DNA of 64,000 nt from Candidimonas nitroreducens. Its GTDB lineage: Bacteria > Pseudomonadota > Gammaproteobacteria > Burkholderiales > Burkholderiaceae_B. The position numbers were made by a program, and so were the translations under genes. The DNA lies in NCBI RefSeq assembly GCF_002209565.1, contig NZ_NJIH01000006.1, forward strand, positions 310,001 through 374,000, in the 5' to 3' direction. Positions 53,246-61,708 of this stretch are shown here, one piece after another (position 1 is the first letter of the stretch; every line of letters begins with the position of its first letter). The notes beneath the pieces were generated by a model. That model had not been told where the DNA came from. It saw only the letters and a list, made by a program, of their open reading frames with translations, and did no database searches.

Positions 53246-53292
53246 GGGCCGATTCACCCTGAAAGAGCGGCCCTTTCAGGGTGAATCGGCCC
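53246..53292 (-). repeat. 20-bp perfect inverted repeat in the acyl-CoA dehydrogenase leader
   Basis: Arms 53246-53265 (GGGCCGATTCACCCTGAAAG) and 53273-53292 are exact reverse complements around a 7-base loop. It lies 22 bases upstream of the start codon in the likely mRNA leader and has no T-run, so it is not an ordinary terminator. Confidence 0.75.
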
Positions 53293-53467
53293 CAAGCCAA
53301 AATTGCATGGGTTTAGGGAAAACAGGGGCGGGTCGCCGGCTTATGCGCAGGAACGGATGGCTCGAGTGCCGCGGGTTGCCGCCGAACAGCGCCCCGCTTG
53401 CTCGGCAAACGGGGCATCAGCGCTATAGATTGATCGATTCCGGCCCCACGCGCAATTCCGATTTCTT

Positions 53468-53480
53468 TAAGCGCGGCTTA
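53468..53480 (-). promoter_or_regulatory. LysR-type T-N11-A box upstream of the acyl-CoA dehydrogenase operon
   Basis: On minus the site reads TAAGCCGCGCTTA, 12 of 13 bases identical to the box in the lysR/mmgE gap. A further partial copy (TAAGCCGGCG) lies directly upstream. The 316-bp gap 53225-53540 contains this box, the long hairpin and nothing else recognised. Confidence 0.6.
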
Positions 53481-53540
53481 GCGCCGGCTTAGGACTCGCC
53501 CATACCGAAAGCAAAAGCGGCCACGCTTTCAATGGCCGGT

Positions 53541-54470
53541 TCAGCCCCGCGGCAGTGCCGCAGCGGGCGGCTCGGCGGCCGCATCGCGCACCAGCTGGGC
53601 CACCAGTTCCTGCGCGAAGGCCGGCAGCCTGTCCACGGACTGCACACAGATGTGCAGCCTGCGCAGCGCCCAATCGTCGGTCAGGGGAATCAGCTGCAGC
53701 GGCATGACCCGCTGGTAGCGGCGCGCCGCCGACTCGGGCACCACGCCTATGCCTACCTGCGCGGCGATCAAGCGGCAGGAGGTCTCGAAATTGCCGACCT
53801 CGACCCGCACCCGCAGCAGGCGCCCGCTGTCCTCGGCCGCCTTGAGCAGGAAGGAATGGATGGCGCTGGACTCGAACAGGCAGACGTGGTCGTAGTCCAG
53901 CGTATCGGCGAAAGCATGCGTCTTGGCGCGCGCCAGCGGATGCGCCGCATGGGTCACCAGTATCAGGCGGTCGCTGCGATAGGGCAGGAACTCCAGGCCC
54001 GCGCCGCCGCTGTCCTGCGCCGTGATGCCGATATCGGCCGCCCCCTCGGCCACCGCCTTGACCACCTGGTAGCTAAGGCGCTCGCGCAGCTCTATATTGA
54101 CGTCGGGATGGTCGACCAGGTAGTGTTCGAGCGCCGCGGGCACGAATTCGTTCATGGCCGTGGTATTGGCGCAGATGCGCACCAGGCCCTTGACCCCCGC
54201 GGCGTATTCCTGCAGATCGCCGCGCAAGTGTTCCAGCTGGCGCAGCACGATGCGGGCGTGGCGCACGAAGGCCTCGCCCGAGGGCGTAAGGGTCACGCCC
54301 TGGCTGCTGCGGTACAACAGCGCCGTGCCCAGGCTGTTTTCGAGGTTCTTGACGCGATTGCTGGCCGCAGGCAGCGACAGAAAGCTGTATTCGGCACCCT
54401 TGGTCAGGCTCATGGCACTGGCCACATTGACCATGAGCTGCATATCGGTCAGATCGAAACGCATCGGCAT
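53541..54470 (-). CDS. LysR-family transcriptional regulator
   Basis: A 309-residue LysR regulator. The N-terminal winged helix-turn-helix spans about residues 8-65 (TKGAEYSFLSLPAASNRVKNLENSLGTALLYRSSQGVTLTPSG), followed by an effector-binding domain (VKGLVRICANTTAMNEFVP, ADIGITAQDS, RLILVTHAAHPLA). It is divergent from mmgE/prpD, the common layout for a LysR activator of that gene. The DNA-binding part is slightly unusual in having SLPAAS where SQPAVS is common. Confidence 0.93.
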   Translation of the reverse strand: MPMRFDLTDMQLMVNVASAMSLTKGAEYSFLSLPAASNRVKNLENSLGTALLYRSSQGVTLTPSGEAFVRHARIVLRQLEHLRGDLQEYAAGVKGLVRICANTTAMNEFVPAALEHYLVDHPDVNIELRERLSYQVVKAVAEGAADIGITAQDSGGAGLEFLPYRSDRLILVTHAAHPLARAKTHAFADTLDYDHVCLFESSAIHSFLLKAAEDSGRLLRVRVEVGNFETSCRLIAAQVGIGVVPESAARRYQRVMPLQLIPLTDDWALRRLHICVQSVDRLPAFAQELVAQLVRDAAAEPPAAALPRG

Positions 54471-54494
54471 CCGCGCCCACCTCCTTTGGAAAAT

Positions 54495-54509
54495 TTAAGC
54501 CGCACTTAA
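54495..54509. promoter_or_regulatory. LysR-type box between lysR and mmgE/prpD
   Basis: TTAAGCCGCACTTAA is an inverted repeat containing the T-N11-A core TAAGCCGCACTTA. It sits 25 bases before the lysR start and about 75 before mmgE/prpD, a typical autoregulatory and activating position. Confidence 0.65.
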
Positions 54510-54584
54510 GCAATGGGGAATAGGCAAACCGGCGGCTTGCGTGCATAGTCTACCGTTGACTCGGGACATTGACACCCATATCCC

Positions 54585-55970
54585 GTGTCCGCGCCCGCAA
54601 ACCCATACCTGCCCGAAGCCATGAACCATCCCAGCGCCGAACTTGCCCGCTTTGTCTCCGAACTCCAGTTCGCATCCATACCGCAGCCGGTACTGCGCCG
54701 CGCGGAAGACCTGCTGCTGGACTGCCTGGCGTCCGTGCTGGCCGGGTCGCACAGCCGCCCGGTGCGGGCCATAGCCGGCTACGCGCGCGCCATGGGCCCG
54801 GCCGACGGGCCGGCGCAGGACATAGTGGCGCGGCGCGGCACCAGCCCGCTGTTCGCCGCCATGGCCAACGCCGCCTCGGCCCACATGGTGGAACAAGACG
54901 ACGTGCACAACGGCGCGGTCTTCCATCCGGCAGCGGTGGTGTTTCCGCCGGCGGTCGCCATCGCGCAGGCGCTGGGCCGCAGCGGCCGCGACCTGCTGGT
55001 GGCTGCGGTCGCGGGCTACGAGGCGGGCATCCGCATCGGCGAATTCCTCGGGCGCTCGCACTACACCATTTTCCACACCACCGGCACGGCCGGCACGCTG
55101 GCCGCAGCCGCCGCCACCGGGCGCCTGCTCGGCCTGGACGCCGCGCAGATGCTGCATGCCCTCGGCTCGGCGGGCACCCAGGCCGCAGGCTTGTGGGAAT
55201 TTCTGCGCGACGGCGCCGATTCCAAACAGCTGCATACCGCCAAGGCCGCGGCCGACGGCATGACGGCGGCATGGCTGGCGCGCGACGGCTTCACCGGCGC
55301 CTCGCGCATACTGGAGGGCCCGCAGGGCATGGCCGCGGGCATGTCGAGCGACGCCGATCCCGCGCGCCTCACCGACGGCCTGGGCACACGCTGGGCGCTG
55401 CTGGAAACCTCATTCAAGTACCACGCCTCGTGCCGCCACACCCATCCGGCGGCCGACGCCCTGCTGGCACTGGTGCAAGAGCACGATCTGGGCGTCGAAG
55501 ACATCAAATCGGTGGTCGCGTACGTGCACCAGGGCGCCATCGACGTGCTCGGCCCCGTGGTCGACCCGGTCAGCGTGCACCAGTCCAAGTTCTGCATGGG
55601 CGTAGTGCTGGGCCTGATCGCGCGGCACCGCCGCGCCGGCCTGCCCGAATTCGATGCGGCGCTGTCCGACCCGGCCATTGCCGATTTCCGCGGGCGCGTC
55701 AGCATGCGCCTGGATCCCGAGGTGGACGCCGCCTACCCGCGCCGCTGGATCGGTAAAGTCAGCGTGCGCACCCGCGACGGCCGCACGCTCGAATCGCGTG
55801 TCGACACCCCCAAAGGCGATCCGGAAAACACCCTGAGCCGTGCCGAGATCGAAGACAAGGCCCTGCGCCTGGGCTGCTATCAGGGCGCGGCCACGCCCGA
55901 CGAGGTGGCGCGGCTCATCGCCCAGGTCTGGGGCCTGGCGGAGAACGAGCGGGTGGGCTGGTTTCTGTAG
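54585..55970 (+). CDS. MmgE/PrpD family protein
   Basis: A 461-residue MmgE/PrpD protein with DLLLDCLASVLAGSHSRPV, ANAASAHMVEQDDVHNGAVFHPAAVVFPPAVA, AAGLWEFLRDGADSKQLHTAKAAADG and FKYHASCRHTHPAADALLAL. Family reactions are dehydration of 2-methylcitrate and decarboxylation or isomerisation of related acids. In this cluster, with CitE-type lyase and mesaconyl-CoA-type hydratase genes, a C5/C6 carboxylic acid is a likely substrate. The start may be GTG 54585 or ATG 54621; neither has a strong ribosome site. Confidence 0.88.
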   Translation: MSAPANPYLPEAMNHPSAELARFVSELQFASIPQPVLRRAEDLLLDCLASVLAGSHSRPVRAIAGYARAMGPADGPAQDIVARRGTSPLFAAMANAASAHMVEQDDVHNGAVFHPAAVVFPPAVAIAQALGRSGRDLLVAAVAGYEAGIRIGEFLGRSHYTIFHTTGTAGTLAAAAATGRLLGLDAAQMLHALGSAGTQAAGLWEFLRDGADSKQLHTAKAAADGMTAAWLARDGFTGASRILEGPQGMAAGMSSDADPARLTDGLGTRWALLETSFKYHASCRHTHPAADALLALVQEHDLGVEDIKSVVAYVHQGAIDVLGPVVDPVSVHQSKFCMGVVLGLIARHRRAGLPEFDAALSDPAIADFRGRVSMRLDPEVDAAYPRRWIGKVSVRTRDGRTLESRVDTPKGDPENTLSRAEIEDKALRLGCYQGAATPDEVARLIAQVWGLAENERVGWFL

Positions 55971-56085
55971 CGCAGACGCGCGCGGCACACGGCGGCACAT
56001 AGCGGCGCGCAGTGGGTGCGCCGCTGGCGGCCACGCCGGGCAGGATGCGCGGCGGGCAGCTGCACCTGCCCGCCGGCGCCCCGCG

Positions 56086-56910
56086 TCAATCCGCGCGTTC
56101 GAGTATTTTCCTGGCGCGCGCAATGACAGGCGCGTCGACCATCTTGCCCTCGAACTTGAAGGCCGACGAACCGCTGGCCTCGGCGTGCTCCACCACGCGC
56201 CGCGCCCAGTCCAGCTCTTCGGGCGCGGGCGCATAGGCCTGGTGCACCACCGCGACCTGCGCCGGATGTATGCACAGCATGCCCGCAAAACCCATGTCGC
56301 AGGCGCGCCGCGCCACGGCCGCCAGGCCCTGGGTATCGGAAAAATCGGGGTACACCGTGTCCAGCGGCGCATTCAGGCCGTGCAGGCGGCTGAGCAGCAG
56401 CACCTGCATGCGCACATGATCCAGCACCACCGAGGCCGCCTCGGTATCGACCGCCACGCCCAGATCCAGCATCAGATCCAGCGCGCCGTAGCTCAGCCGC
56501 TCGACGCCCGGCACGGCGGCCAGCGCATCCAGCGCAAGCACGCCTTTGGCGCTTTCCACTACCGGAAACAAGGGTTTGCCGGCGGCGGCTGCAAGCTTCA
56601 CCTGCTCCGCGGACTCGGCCTTGGGCAATATCACAGTCGTCACATTGGGCAGATCGCGGCAGGCGGCGATGTCGTCGGCAAACCATGCCGTGGCGGCGTC
56701 GTTGACACGCACCATGAACGAGGCCTCGGGATGCTCGCGGGCATAGTGCTGCATATTGGCGCGCGCCGCGTCCTTGGCTTCGCGCTCGACCGCGTCTTCG
56801 AGATCCACGATGACCGCGTCGGCCCCGGCGGCCAGGGCCTTGGCAAAGCGCTCGGGGCGCGTCGCCGGAACGAACAGCGCCGTACGCAGGCGCCTGGCGG
56901 TATTGCTCAT
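56086..56910 (-). CDS. HpcH/HpaI aldolase/citrate lyase (CitE)-family protein
   Basis: A 274-residue CitE-like lyase with RTALFVPATRPERFAKAL, VIVDLEDAVEREAK, FMVRVNDA, FPVVESAKGVLALDAL, LSYGALDLMLDLGV and MLCIHPAQVAVVH, carrying the metal-binding Glu/Asp and CoA-binding residues. Likely reaction: cleavage of citramalyl-CoA or malyl-CoA type thioesters to acetyl-CoA and a 2-oxo acid. It lies downstream of the hydratase gene on the same strand. Confidence 0.92.
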   Translation of the reverse strand: MSNTARRLRTALFVPATRPERFAKALAAGADAVIVDLEDAVEREAKDAARANMQHYAREHPEASFMVRVNDAATAWFADDIAACRDLPNVTTVILPKAESAEQVKLAAAAGKPLFPVVESAKGVLALDALAAVPGVERLSYGALDLMLDLGVAVDTEAASVVLDHVRMQVLLLSRLHGLNAPLDTVYPDFSDTQGLAAVARRACDMGFAGMLCIHPAQVAVVHQAYAPAPEELDWARRVVEHAEASGSSAFKFEGKMVDAPVIARARKILERAD

Positions 56911-57042
56911 AGCTTTATCGTCCTTGTGTAGATCATTTATCTGTCGGCCATTGCTGCAACGACCCCTTCTAGCATAACCATTTCATTGCAGCCCGGGGCT
57001 ATGCCGCCCCCGCCAGGCCCATGCCGGCCATTGCCGCGCCGA

Positions 57043-57879
57043 TCAGCGCGGCTCCGCATATTCGACGCGCGCCTGATGCGCCAGCATGCCGTCCTGTTCG
57101 GCCCACAGCGAGGCGGCGCCGTCGCCATCGAGGCGGCCGGCCACCCGAAAAGGGTGCGGCGCGATCAACGGGCGCAGCCCGCGGTACGAAAATGCAGCCA
57201 CCGGATGCCGCGGATGAGCATGCACGAAGGCCCGCGCCATCAGGGTGGCGATGAGCGGCCCGTGCACCACCAGGCCCGGATACCCCTCGGACTGCCTGAC
57301 GTACGGATCGTCGTAATGAATGCGATGGCCATTGAACGTTACAGCCGAATAGCGGAACAACATCACCGAAGTGGGCGTGACGGTCTCGAACCAGCCGGCC
57401 TCGGGCGCCGCCTGCGTGCCCTCGAGCTTGGGCGGCGCGGGCTCGCGATAGACCACGTCCTGCTCTTCGTCCACACACAGCCGGCCGCCCTGCAGGTATT
57501 CGTGGCGCACTGTGACGAACAGCAATTTGCCGGTGCGCCCTGTTTTTTCGACCACCTCGGTAATGGTCGACTTGCGCTCGGCCGGCACGCCGATGCGCAA
57601 AGGCTCCAGGAATTTCAGGCGCCCGCCCGCCCACATGCGGTTGCGCTTGGCAGCCGGCGGCATGAAGCCGCCGCGCCGCGCGTGGCCGTCTTCGCCCAGC
57701 ATGTCGTAGGGCAGGGCCGAAACGAAGAAAGCCCAGTGCCACAGCAGCGGCAAGGGATCGCCGGGGCCTGGCGCCGGCTCGTCCAGCGCCAGGGCGACGC
57801 GCTGCGCGTGCCCGGCATCGAGATTGTCGGGGCAGGATTCGCTGCGGCCCTTCCAGGTAGTGGGATCAAAGTCTGTCAT
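57043..57879 (-). CDS. HTD2/MaoC-type hydratase, mesaconyl-C4-CoA hydratase-like
   Basis: A 278-residue hot-dog-fold protein. The N-terminal half (PLPLLWHWAFFVSALPYDMLGEDGH) and the C-terminal hydratase motif (FRYSAVTFNGHRIHYDDPYVR) match the FAS1-dehydratase/HTD2 family that includes mesaconyl-C4-CoA hydratase. It would hydrate mesaconyl-CoA or a similar enoyl-CoA to the substrate of the neighbouring CitE-like lyase. A 252-bp gap separates it from fumarase upstream. Confidence 0.88.
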   Translation of the reverse strand: MTDFDPTTWKGRSESCPDNLDAGHAQRVALALDEPAPGPGDPLPLLWHWAFFVSALPYDMLGEDGHARRGGFMPPAAKRNRMWAGGRLKFLEPLRIGVPAERKSTITEVVEKTGRTGKLLFVTVRHEYLQGGRLCVDEEQDVVYREPAPPKLEGTQAAPEAGWFETVTPTSVMLFRYSAVTFNGHRIHYDDPYVRQSEGYPGLVVHGPLIATLMARAFVHAHPRHPVAAFSYRGLRPLIAPHPFRVAGRLDGDGAASLWAEQDGMLAHQARVEYAEPR

Positions 57880-58131
57880 TTGCGGTGCGCGGCTCGGGCC
57901 GCCTCATGGGAACCCCCACACAATGCCTGTGGTGCGGGCTGCTGGCAATTTGCATTTTTGCAAGACGGCCTTGGCCGGCGGCAAACACCGGCGCGTGCCA
58001 GGCACATACGGGCTTGCGATCAACAAGAGAACAAGGCACGAGGCTGGAGAACGGCACAGGGTGCGGCAAGGCGCGGCAACTCCGTTATCTCGCAGCAACG
58101 CCGTTATTATCTTATTGATCGCGAATCCGTG

Positions 58132-59655
58132 TCAGGCCTTCACCAGCGATATGGTGGCAATACGCTCCTTCCATTCGCGCGGGCCGGTCTGGTGCACCGA
58201 GGTGCCGCGCGCATCGACCGCCACCGTCACCGGCATGTCCTTGACGTCGAACTCGTAGATCGCCTCCATGCCCAGGTCGGCGAAGCCCACCACCTTGGCG
58301 CCGCGTATGGCTTTGGACACCAGGTAAGCCGAGCCGCCCACCGCCATCAGGTAGGCCGACTGATGATTGCGGATCGACTCGATGGCCACCGGCCCGCGCT
58401 CGGCCTTGCCGATCATGGCGATCAGGCCGGTGCGGGCCAGCATCATGTCGGTGAACTTGTCCATGCGGGTGGACGTGGTCGGGCCGGCGGGGCCCACCAC
58501 CTCGTCGCGCACCGGGTCGACCGGGCCGACGTAATAAATGACGCGGTTCTGGAAATCCACCGGCAGGGGCTCGCCGCGCTCCAGCATTTCCTGGATGCGC
58601 TTGTGCGCCGCGTCGCGGCCAGTAAGCATCTTGCCCGACAGCAGCAGCGTCTGGCCGGGCTTCCAGCTGGCGACCTGCTCTTTGGTCAGGGTGTTCAGGT
58701 CGACTTGCAGCGACTTGTTGTAGTCGGGCGCCCAGTGCACGTCGGGCCAGTCGGACAATTGCGGCGGCGTGAGCTGCGCCGGGCCGGAACCGTCCAGCTC
58801 GAAATGCACGTGGCGCGTGGCCGCGCAATTCGGGATCATGGCCACCGGCTTGGAGGCGGCGTGGGTCGGGAAGGTCTTGATCTTGACATCCAGCACCGTG
58901 GTCAGCCCGCCCAGCCCCTGCGCGCCTATGCCCAGGGCATTGACCTTCTCGTACAGCGCGATGCGCAGCTCTTCCAGCTTGTTCTGGGGGCCGCGCTGCA
59001 GCAGCTCGTACATGTCGATGTCGTCCATCAGCGACTGCTTGGCCATCAGCATGGCCTTTTCCGCGGTGCCGCCCACGCCTATGCCCAGCATGCCGGGCGG
59101 GCACCAGCCCGCGCCCATCTGCGGCACGGTCTTGAGCACCCAGTCGATCAGCGAATCGCTGGGGTTGAGCATCGCGAACTTGGACTTGTTCTCGGAACCG
59201 CCGCCCTTGGCGGCCACCTGCACGTCGACCCGGTCGCCGGCGACCAGCTCGACGTTGACAATACAGGGCGTGTTGTCGCGCGTGTTGCGGCGCGCGAACA
59301 GCGGGTCGTCCAGAATCGAGGCGCGCAGCGGATTGTCGGGATTGGTGTAGCCCTGGCGCACGCCCTCGTCGCAAAGTTCCTGCAGGCTGCGCTGGGTGTC
59401 GAAGCGCACGTTCATGCCGACCTTGAGGAAGACATTGACCACGCCGGTGTCCTGGCAGATGGGCCTGTGCCCCTCGGCGCACATGCGCGAGTTGGTCAGG
59501 ATCTGGGCGATGGCGTCTTTGGCTGCGGGGCTCTGCTCGCGTTCGTAGGCGCGCGCCAGGTGCCGGATATAGTCGGCCGGATGATAAAAGCTGATGAACT
59601 GTACCGCGTCCGCAATGGACTGGATCAGATCGTTTTCTCTGATGGTGGTAGTCAT
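58132..59655 (-). CDS. fumA: Fumarate hydratase, class I (iron-sulfur)
   Basis: A 507-residue class I fumarase. Iron-sulfur ligands are visible in ICQDTGVV, GAGWCPPGML and IPNCAATRHVHF; the C-terminal part has GPAGPTTSTRMDKF and DLGMEAIYEFDVKDMPVTVAVD. It interconverts fumarate and malate; related mesaconases in this family hydrate mesaconate to citramalate, which would fit the cluster. The start at 59655 (MTTTIRENDLIQSI) is the natural domain start. The symbol is by family only. Confidence 0.93.
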   Translation of the reverse strand: MTTTIRENDLIQSIADAVQFISFYHPADYIRHLARAYEREQSPAAKDAIAQILTNSRMCAEGHRPICQDTGVVNVFLKVGMNVRFDTQRSLQELCDEGVRQGYTNPDNPLRASILDDPLFARRNTRDNTPCIVNVELVAGDRVDVQVAAKGGGSENKSKFAMLNPSDSLIDWVLKTVPQMGAGWCPPGMLGIGVGGTAEKAMLMAKQSLMDDIDMYELLQRGPQNKLEELRIALYEKVNALGIGAQGLGGLTTVLDVKIKTFPTHAASKPVAMIPNCAATRHVHFELDGSGPAQLTPPQLSDWPDVHWAPDYNKSLQVDLNTLTKEQVASWKPGQTLLLSGKMLTGRDAAHKRIQEMLERGEPLPVDFQNRVIYYVGPVDPVRDEVVGPAGPTTSTRMDKFTDMMLARTGLIAMIGKAERGPVAIESIRNHQSAYLMAVGGSAYLVSKAIRGAKVVGFADLGMEAIYEFDVKDMPVTVAVDARGTSVHQTGPREWKERIATISLVKA

Positions 59656-59692
59656 GAAGAAGAGAACCAGGAGGGAGGAAACTGAAGACGAA

Positions 59693-59715
59693 GCGCCGGC
59701 ATGAAGAGCCGGCGC
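59693..59715 (-). terminator. Hairpin between the crotonase and fumarase genes
   Basis: A perfect 8-bp stem GCGCCGGC/GCCGGCGC with a 7-base loop lies past the crotonase stop on minus; the following sequence is only mildly T-rich, so termination may be partial. Confidence 0.4.
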
Positions 59716-59797
59716 GGCCCGGCGCAGCTGCGCCGCGGTTCGGCGCCTGCGCACGGCGCTACGCAGCGCCGGCCGCGGCGGGCCGGCCTGCGCCCGG

Positions 59798-60565
59798 CTA
59801 TTTGCCCTGCCAGACGGGCTTGCGTTTTTCGGCAAAGGCCAGAGCGCCTTCCTTGGCGTCGGCCGAAGCGAAGATGTGGGCCACGCGCGGGCGCTGCAGA
59901 TCGAACATGTCGGCCTGGCGCCAGTCTTTCGACTCGGTGACGATGCGCTTGGCGGTACGCACCGCCAGGGGGCCGTTCTCGACAATGACGCGCGCCAGGG
60001 CCAAGGCCCCTTCCAGCGCCTGGCCGGGCTCGACCAGGCGATTCACCAGGCCGTGTTCGTAGGCGCGCTGCGCCGGCAGCATCTCGCCGGTGAGTATGAC
60101 TTCCATGGCAATGTGATGAGGAATGCGCTGCGGCAGGCGCAGCATGCCGCCCGCCCCCGCCACCAGCCCGCGCTTGACTTCGGGCAGGCCGAAATTGGCA
60201 TTGCTGGCGGCCACGATCAGGTCGCTGGCCAGGGCCAGCTCGCAGCCCCCGGCCAGGGCATAGCCTTCCACCGCGGCAATCAGCGGCTTGGCCGGCGGCC
60301 GCTCGCACAGGCCGCCGAAGCCGCGCCCTTCTATCAGCGGGCGCTGGCCGGTGGCGGCGAATGCCTTCAGATCCATGCCGGCCGAGAACGTGTTGCCGGC
60401 GCCGGTGAGTATGCCCAGGACGATGTCGGGATCGGCATCGAGCCGATCGAGAGCGGCGGCCAGCTCGACGGCGGTCTCGTAGTTGATGGCGTTGCGGGCC
60501 TCGGGCCGGTTGATGGTGATCACCAGCATCCGGTCTTCGGCTTGCACCTTGACCAAATCAGACAT
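59798..60565 (-). CDS. Enoyl-CoA hydratase/crotonobetainyl-CoA hydratase-like protein
   Basis: A 255-residue crotonase with both catalytic glutamates (GYALAGGCELALASD and FGLPEVKRGLVAGAGG) plus ITINRPEARNAINYE and GAGNTFSAGMDLKAF. The ALAGGCELALASDLIVA context is typical of CaiD-type hydratases. The start at 60565 follows AGGGGAAC; an upstream Met at 60607 is unlikely. It is divergent from glyQ; the gap 60566-60799 should hold both promoters, with TATGAT on minus near 60630 as a candidate -10. Confidence 0.92.
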   Translation of the reverse strand: MSDLVKVQAEDRMLVITINRPEARNAINYETAVELAAALDRLDADPDIVLGILTGAGNTFSAGMDLKAFAATGQRPLIEGRGFGGLCERPPAKPLIAAVEGYALAGGCELALASDLIVAASNANFGLPEVKRGLVAGAGGMLRLPQRIPHHIAMEVILTGEMLPAQRAYEHGLVNRLVEPGQALEGALALARVIVENGPLAVRTAKRIVTESKDWRQADMFDLQRPRVAHIFASADAKEGALAFAEKRKPVWQGK

Positions 60566-60799
60566 GTACTGTTCCCCTAGAAGACGGGCGCTTATACGCG
60601 CAGACATTGAATTCGTCGACAGCCGCTATCATACGACCAATCACCACCGCGGCGAATCCGCGCGGCCCCGGCCGGCCGCCGCGCCGGCGAGAGCATGCGG
60701 CCCGCAGCACGCGCCCAGCGCATCGCCAGGCGCGGAAGCAGTTAAAATCAAGGACTTTTGCAGTCAACTTTTACGGCCCCGCCGACGGCTTTCCGACTC

Positions 60800-61708
60800 A
60801 TGCTCTCTTTCCAGCAAATCATCCTGACCCTGCAGCAATATTGGGACAAACAGGGCTGCGCGCTGCTGCAGCCCTACGACATGGAGGTCGGAGCAGGCAC
60901 CTCGCACACCGCGACCTTCCTGCGCTCGATCGGGCCCGAACCGTGGCGGGCGGCCTATGTGCAGCCGTCGCGGCGCCCCAAGGACGGCCGCTACGGCGAC
61001 AACCCCAACCGGCTGCAGCACTATTATCAATACCAGGTCGTGCTCAAGCCGGCCCCGCCTGAAATCCTCGATCTGTATATCGGCTCGCTGCGGGCGCTGG
61101 GCATCGACCCGACGCAGCACGACATCCGCTTCGTCGAAGACGACTGGGAAAACCCCACGCTGGGCGCCTGGGGCCTGGGCTGGGAGGTCTGGCTCAACGG
61201 TATGGAGGTCACGCAGTTCACCTACTTCCAGCAAGTCGGCGGCCTGGACTGCCTGCCCACCACCGGCGAGATCACCTATGGCCTGGAACGCCTCGCCATG
61301 TACCTGCAGAACGTCGAAAGCGTCTACGACCTGGTCTGGACCGAAGGCGCCGGCGGCCAGCGCGTGCTGTACCGCGACGTCTTCCACCAGAACGAGGTCG
61401 AGCAGTCGGCCTACAATTTCGAGCACGCCTCGACCTCGATGCTGTTCGCGCACTTCGGCGACTATGAAGCCGAGGCCAAGCGCCTGATCGAAGTGCCGCT
61501 CGCCCTGCCCGCCTACGAGGCCACGCTCAAGGCCGCGCACACCTTCAATATGCTCGACGCCCGCGGCGCCATCAGCGTGACCGAGCGCGCCGCCTATATC
61601 GGCCGCATCCGCAACCTGTCGCGCGCGGTGGCCCAGGCTTACTACGATTCACGCGAGAAACTAGGTTTTCCCATGCTAGGCAATCATCAAAATCTGGAGG
61701 TCGCATGA
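60800..61708 (+). CDS. glyQ: Glycyl-tRNA synthetase alpha subunit
   Basis: A 302-residue GlyQ with [60 protein letters not shown] and [21 protein letters not shown]. It forms the alpha2-beta2 enzyme with GlyS. The start at 60800 (MLSFQQIIL) is the conserved one. Its stop overlaps the glyS ATG as ATGA. Confidence 0.97.
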   Translation: MLSFQQIILTLQQYWDKQGCALLQPYDMEVGAGTSHTATFLRSIGPEPWRAAYVQPSRRPKDGRYGDNPNRLQHYYQYQVVLKPAPPEILDLYIGSLRALGIDPTQHDIRFVEDDWENPTLGAWGLGWEVWLNGMEVTQFTYFQQVGGLDCLPTTGEITYGLERLAMYLQNVESVYDLVWTEGAGGQRVLYRDVFHQNEVEQSAYNFEHASTSMLFAHFGDYEAEAKRLIEVPLALPAYEATLKAAHTFNMLDARGAISVTERAAYIGRIRNLSRAVAQAYYDSREKLGFPMLGNHQNLEVA

